From the IMG/VR virus record IMGVR_UViG_3300042356_000422, positions 1 through 39,159 of that record: a DNA stretch of 39,159 nucleotides; one strand, written 5' to 3'. Positions 37,229 through 39,159 of this stretch are shown in pieces. This stretch comes from a virus. Numbering within the stretch: the first letter of the stretch is position 1; each line of letters opens with the position of its first letter. Below the pieces are notes generated by a model, which did no database searches, had not been told where the DNA came from, and worked only from the letters and a program-made list of their open reading frames with translations. The translations under genes were made by a program, and so were the position numbers.

Positions 37229-37304
37229 TGGCGCCTCGTAGGGGAGTCGAACCCCTGTATTCCGCTAGACAGGCGGATATAATAGACCGTTATATGAACG
37301 AGGC
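37229..37304 (-). tRNA. tRNA-Asp (GTC)
   Basis: Acceptor GCCTCGT/ACGAGGC, anticodon arm TCCGC-CTGTCTA-GCGGA, G73, encoded CCA. Confidence 0.93.
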
Positions 37305-37310
37305 AAAACT

Positions 37311-37399
37311 TGGTGGAAGTGGTAGGATTCGAACCTACAATGTTTCTTATGTGGCGGATTTACAGTCCGTTGCCTTCAACCAATTCAGCGCACACTTCC
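37311..37399 (-). tRNA. tRNA-Tyr (GTA)
   Basis: Class II: acceptor GGAAGTG/CACTTCC, anticodon loop CTGTAAA, long variable arm, T-arm GTAGG-TTCGAAT-CCTAC, encoded CCA. First tRNA of the dense cluster in transcription order. Confidence 0.94.
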
Positions 37400-37410
37400 A
37401 TAAATTGTAA

Positions 37411-37520
37411 ACACACTCTCCGCTATGCTTTTAGACAGCGTCAAGAGCTGAATGAAGAATGTGTGTATTAAAACATTCTAAACTACTTAGTCTGACTGTT
37501 CGTAAAGAATGCTTTAATAC
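37411..37520 (-). repeat. Two stacked hairpins upstream of the tRNA cluster
   Basis: Hairpin 4 has ACACAC/GTGTGT arms (37411-37416, 37461-37466) around a CGCT...AGCG core. Next to it is a 15-bp stem with one G.U pair: 37465-37479 with 37506-37520. The rest of 37400-37626 has no gene. Confidence 0.65.
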
Positions 37521-37626
37521 GCTAGGGTTTTTTATCTCACAAAAGAGACTTCATCGCCTAGGCCGCCCGTTTACAACTGTTTATCGTGTGTTGCGAGGAC
37601 CTCGTTTCCCCTACCACGTTGCAGTA

Positions 37627-37779
37627 CTAGCGGGCATTTGGCCTACTTTCCTGCTTGTTTATAGCTCGATGATACTGTGCCACACGTTTCACCTTATTAT
37701 GGATCAGTTTCAAAAACTGATCCTTAGTAAGAGTGTGCGTCACTGTCCATTCTGCTTCTTTAATCTTTTTCTCTGTCAT
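37627..37779 (-). CDS. Small basic protein, 50 aa
   Basis: MTEKKIKEAEWTVTHTLTKD, then QFLKLIHNKVKRVAQYHRAI. AAGGAAC precedes the ATG, which lies just after a terminator-like hairpin. Helical and basic; may bind nucleic acid. No family recognised. Confidence 0.58.
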   Translation of the reverse strand: MTEKKIKEAEWTVTHTLTKDQFLKLIHNKVKRVAQYHRAINKQESRPNAR

Positions 37780-37792
37780 TGTTCCTTAAAAC

Positions 37793-37822
37793 AAAAAACC
37801 CCAGGAGTTTTAATTCCCAGGG
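37793..37822 (-). terminator. Terminator-like hairpin between two small genes
   Basis: Minus strand CCCTGG...CCTGGGG followed by TTTTTT. It could terminate or attenuate the promoter at 38044-38072 before the tRNA cluster. Confidence 0.6.
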
Positions 37823-37851
37823 TCCTTGAAGTTTGCGGTGTATGTTTTACT

Positions 37852-37995
37852 TTACACTACGTCCTCCCGGACCCTTGAAATCTCTGGTGTACGATCATAT
37901 GATAAACTTCCACCATTAATCGATAACCAAGAGCAGGCTATTACACCTACCTGTTTGGGCATCGTATTAAACTGATGTCTGTTAAATGATTTCAT
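37852..37995 (-). CDS. Small protein, 47 aa
   Basis: MKSFNRHQFNTMPKQVGVIA, then CSWLSINGGSLSYDRTPEIS. AAAGGAAAAAG precedes the ATG, downstream of a perfect promoter. No family recognised. Confidence 0.52.
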   Translation of the reverse strand: MKSFNRHQFNTMPKQVGVIACSWLSINGGSLSYDRTPEISRVREDVV

Positions 37996-38043
37996 TTGCT
38001 TTCTTTTTCCTTTTATAAACAGCACCTTGCTGTCTATGTTTTA

Positions 38044-38072
38044 ATTATACAGTTATTTAGTTCTCTTGTCAA
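38044..38072 (-). promoter_or_regulatory. Perfect sigma70 promoter facing the tRNA cluster
   Basis: TTGACA (38072-38067), 17-nt spacer, TATAAT (38049-38044). It drives the 47-aa ORF and, by readthrough, probably the 50-aa ORF and tRNA genes. Confidence 0.88.
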
Positions 38073-38196
38073 CCTCTATTTGCCGTTTTGGCAAAATAAA
38101 TTTTGACGCCTTCCTAACCAACTGTATGTATTGTAATGTCTTTTTATTTATATGTCAACAAAAATATGATCTGATTATGTGGCTTTTTTACCACAT

Positions 38197-38451
38197 TCAC
38201 TCAAATGTTGTTTCACCCGTGATCAAAATGTGTTTGCCGATTTCAAACAGACCCACACTTCCAGGGAGATCCATTGCTGCCACGTGTATCTGGACTTCTC
38301 CGCCGTCGTCGATTGAGCAGGCCACAAATTCTTTTATGCTATCGCTTTCTATTTCCGCTTTGATGAATTCAATCACTGCTAACATGGCTTTCTTTTGTTC
38401 TTGCTGTTGAATATCTTCTTTGCGTTTGCTGTTGATGCTGATGACTTCCAT
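38197..38451 (-). CDS. Conserved phage protein, 84 aa, unknown
   Basis: Start at 38451 (MEVISINSKRKEDIQQQEQK), AGGAC before the ATG. Contains FVACSIDDGGEVQIHVAAMD, then LPGSVGLFEIGKHILI, which I recall from aquatic T4-type phage proteins. Its long frame overlaps the clpP-like 3' end. Function unknown. Confidence 0.7.
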   Translation of the reverse strand: MEVISINSKRKEDIQQQEQKKAMLAVIEFIKAEIESDSIKEFVACSIDDGGEVQIHVAAMDLPGSVGLFEIGKHILITGETTFE

Positions 38452-38458
38452 GTGTGTC

Positions 38459-39052
38459 CTATAGTAATTGATCTGCGATACCAAAATCTAGTGCTTCTTG
38501 AACAGTCATATAAACGTCTGAAGCCGGTAACAATTTTGATTTTATCTTTGATGGTGTTAGATCCGTGGCCTGTTGCAGTATATTGATCATCTTTTGATTC
38601 AAGAATTCGTTTTCCTTCATTTCAGCCTTGAGGTCGTGAAACTTAATATCAGCGGCACTCCCAGAAAACTGATGACACATAATTCCTGTGTTGGCAGCTA
38701 GGTATCGTTCTCCTTTGGCGCCCGCAGCAAAAATCAAAAAGGCAGCACTCATTATACTGCCAACACCAATAGTTCTCACACTGTGTTTACTGCTCTGCAT
38801 GATGTCTATAAGAGCAAATGCTTGATATAGATCTCCCCCTGTGGAATTTACATAAAGGGTGAGTATTTTTTCCTTGACTTCGAGATTTTCATAAACAATC
38901 CATTTGATGCATTCCTCCACATTTTCAGCAGTGATTTCACCACCGAGATAGTGGATGGAATTGTCTAATAATTTTACGCCAATTCTATCACTAGCATTGA
39001 ACTCATCAATTTTCTTCAAGATCTGCTCCTTGGGATTACTATTACTTATCAC
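38459..39052 (-). CDS. clpP: ClpP-like serine protease
   Basis: A 197-residue ClpP fold. The catalytic Ser102 lies in GVGSIMSAAFLIFAAG and His127 in NTGIMCHQFSGS; the acidic residue is probably an Asp near VYMTVQEALDFGIAD. LTLYVNSTGGDLYQAFALID is the substrate-groove strand. GTG start, 7 nt after a TATAAT -10-like box (39060-39065). Could act with host ClpX/ClpA, or as a phage maturation or takeover protease. Confidence 0.88.
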   Translation of the reverse strand: MISNSNPKEQILKKIDEFNASDRIGVKLLDNSIHYLGGEITAENVEECIKWIVYENLEVKEKILTLYVNSTGGDLYQAFALIDIMQSSKHSVRTIGVGSIMSAAFLIFAAGAKGERYLAANTGIMCHQFSGSAADIKFHDLKAEMKENEFLNQKMINILQQATDLTPSKIKSKLLPASDVYMTVQEALDFGIADQLL

Positions 39053-39159
39053 TGTGATAATTATAGCATAAGTTTATTCTAAAGCATATCTCGAAACATC
39101 TGATTTTTGCCCGCTTCGCCTAATTCCTGTGTAAAAATGGTGTTTACGTGCTGTAACAT

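Noticed and set aside
37459-37878. 139-aa plus-strand reading frame
   Set aside because: It runs antisense through two small minus-strand genes, a terminator and hairpins, with no Shine-Dalgarno sequence and odd composition.
1-39159. CRISPR array
   Set aside because: No regularly spaced direct repeats; the only repeats are the 39-bp coding tandem, the spacer hairpins and the 56-bp duplication.

Overview
This window looks like part of a large T4-type tailed phage genome whose host is probably a Gram-negative, likely aquatic, bacterium. Three things point to a virus. Small genes are tightly packed and often overlap as ATGA. There are tail-fibre-like proteins. Two promoter classes recur: host-like sigma70 sites (TTGACA-N17-TATAAT) and T4-late-like TAAATA/TATAAATA boxes. 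The Gram-negative host is inferred from KdsA and KdsB, which make and activate KDO, a sugar of Gram-negative LPS. No structural hallmark gene (terminase, capsid, portal) lies in the window, so the exact taxon cannot be fixed.

Layout. 1-12.3 kb (almost all minus strand): superoxide dismutase (cut by the window edge), a Lys/Pro/Ala-rich protein, UV damage endonuclease, a glycosyltransferase, KdsA, a QueD-like protein, a GNG-SR Rossmann protein, a tail-fibre-like protein, several conserved phage unknowns, KdsB, ThyX and a histone-H1-like protein. Next come a tRNA-like RNA with its own promoter (12.2-12.3 kb) and a tail-fibre-like gene (12.35-13.76 kb). 13.9-25.2 kb is an AT-rich accessory island on both strands: three PP-loop (asparagine-synthase-like) proteins, three GNAT-like proteins, two acyl desaturases, a fatty-acid-hydroxylase-superfamily protein, a cupin, and several 2OG-Fe(II)-oxygenase-like proteins plus one broken copy. 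25.2-28.5 kb: metallophosphoesterase, a phosphatase with an HCxxGxxRS loop, translation factor IF-1 and small unknowns. 27.8-37.4 kb: a minus-strand tRNA region with about 30 tRNA genes whose anticodons cover all 20 amino acids, including a probable initiator tRNA. Interleaved with them are an RNA polymerase omega subunit, four more oxygenase-like genes, small genes and structured spacers. 37.6-39.1 kb: two small genes, a conserved unknown and a ClpP-like protease.

How it may work together. The phage seems to carry its own decoding and initiation kit (IF-1, initiator tRNA, full tRNA set) and a part of RNA polymerase (omega). At ten genes a TAAATA box ends only 4-5 nt before the start codon. 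At two genes a perfect -10 box ends exactly 6 nt before the ATG. If these are promoters, the mRNAs would start at or next to the start codon, that is, be leaderless. This link between promoter layout and the initiation genes is the most interesting inference here.

The island at 13.9-25.2 kb, together with further oxygenase-like genes at 28.5-34.6 kb, resembles a small biosynthetic or modification locus (amide or adenylate chemistry, acyl transfer, desaturation, hydroxylation). Its product cannot be deduced from sequence alone.
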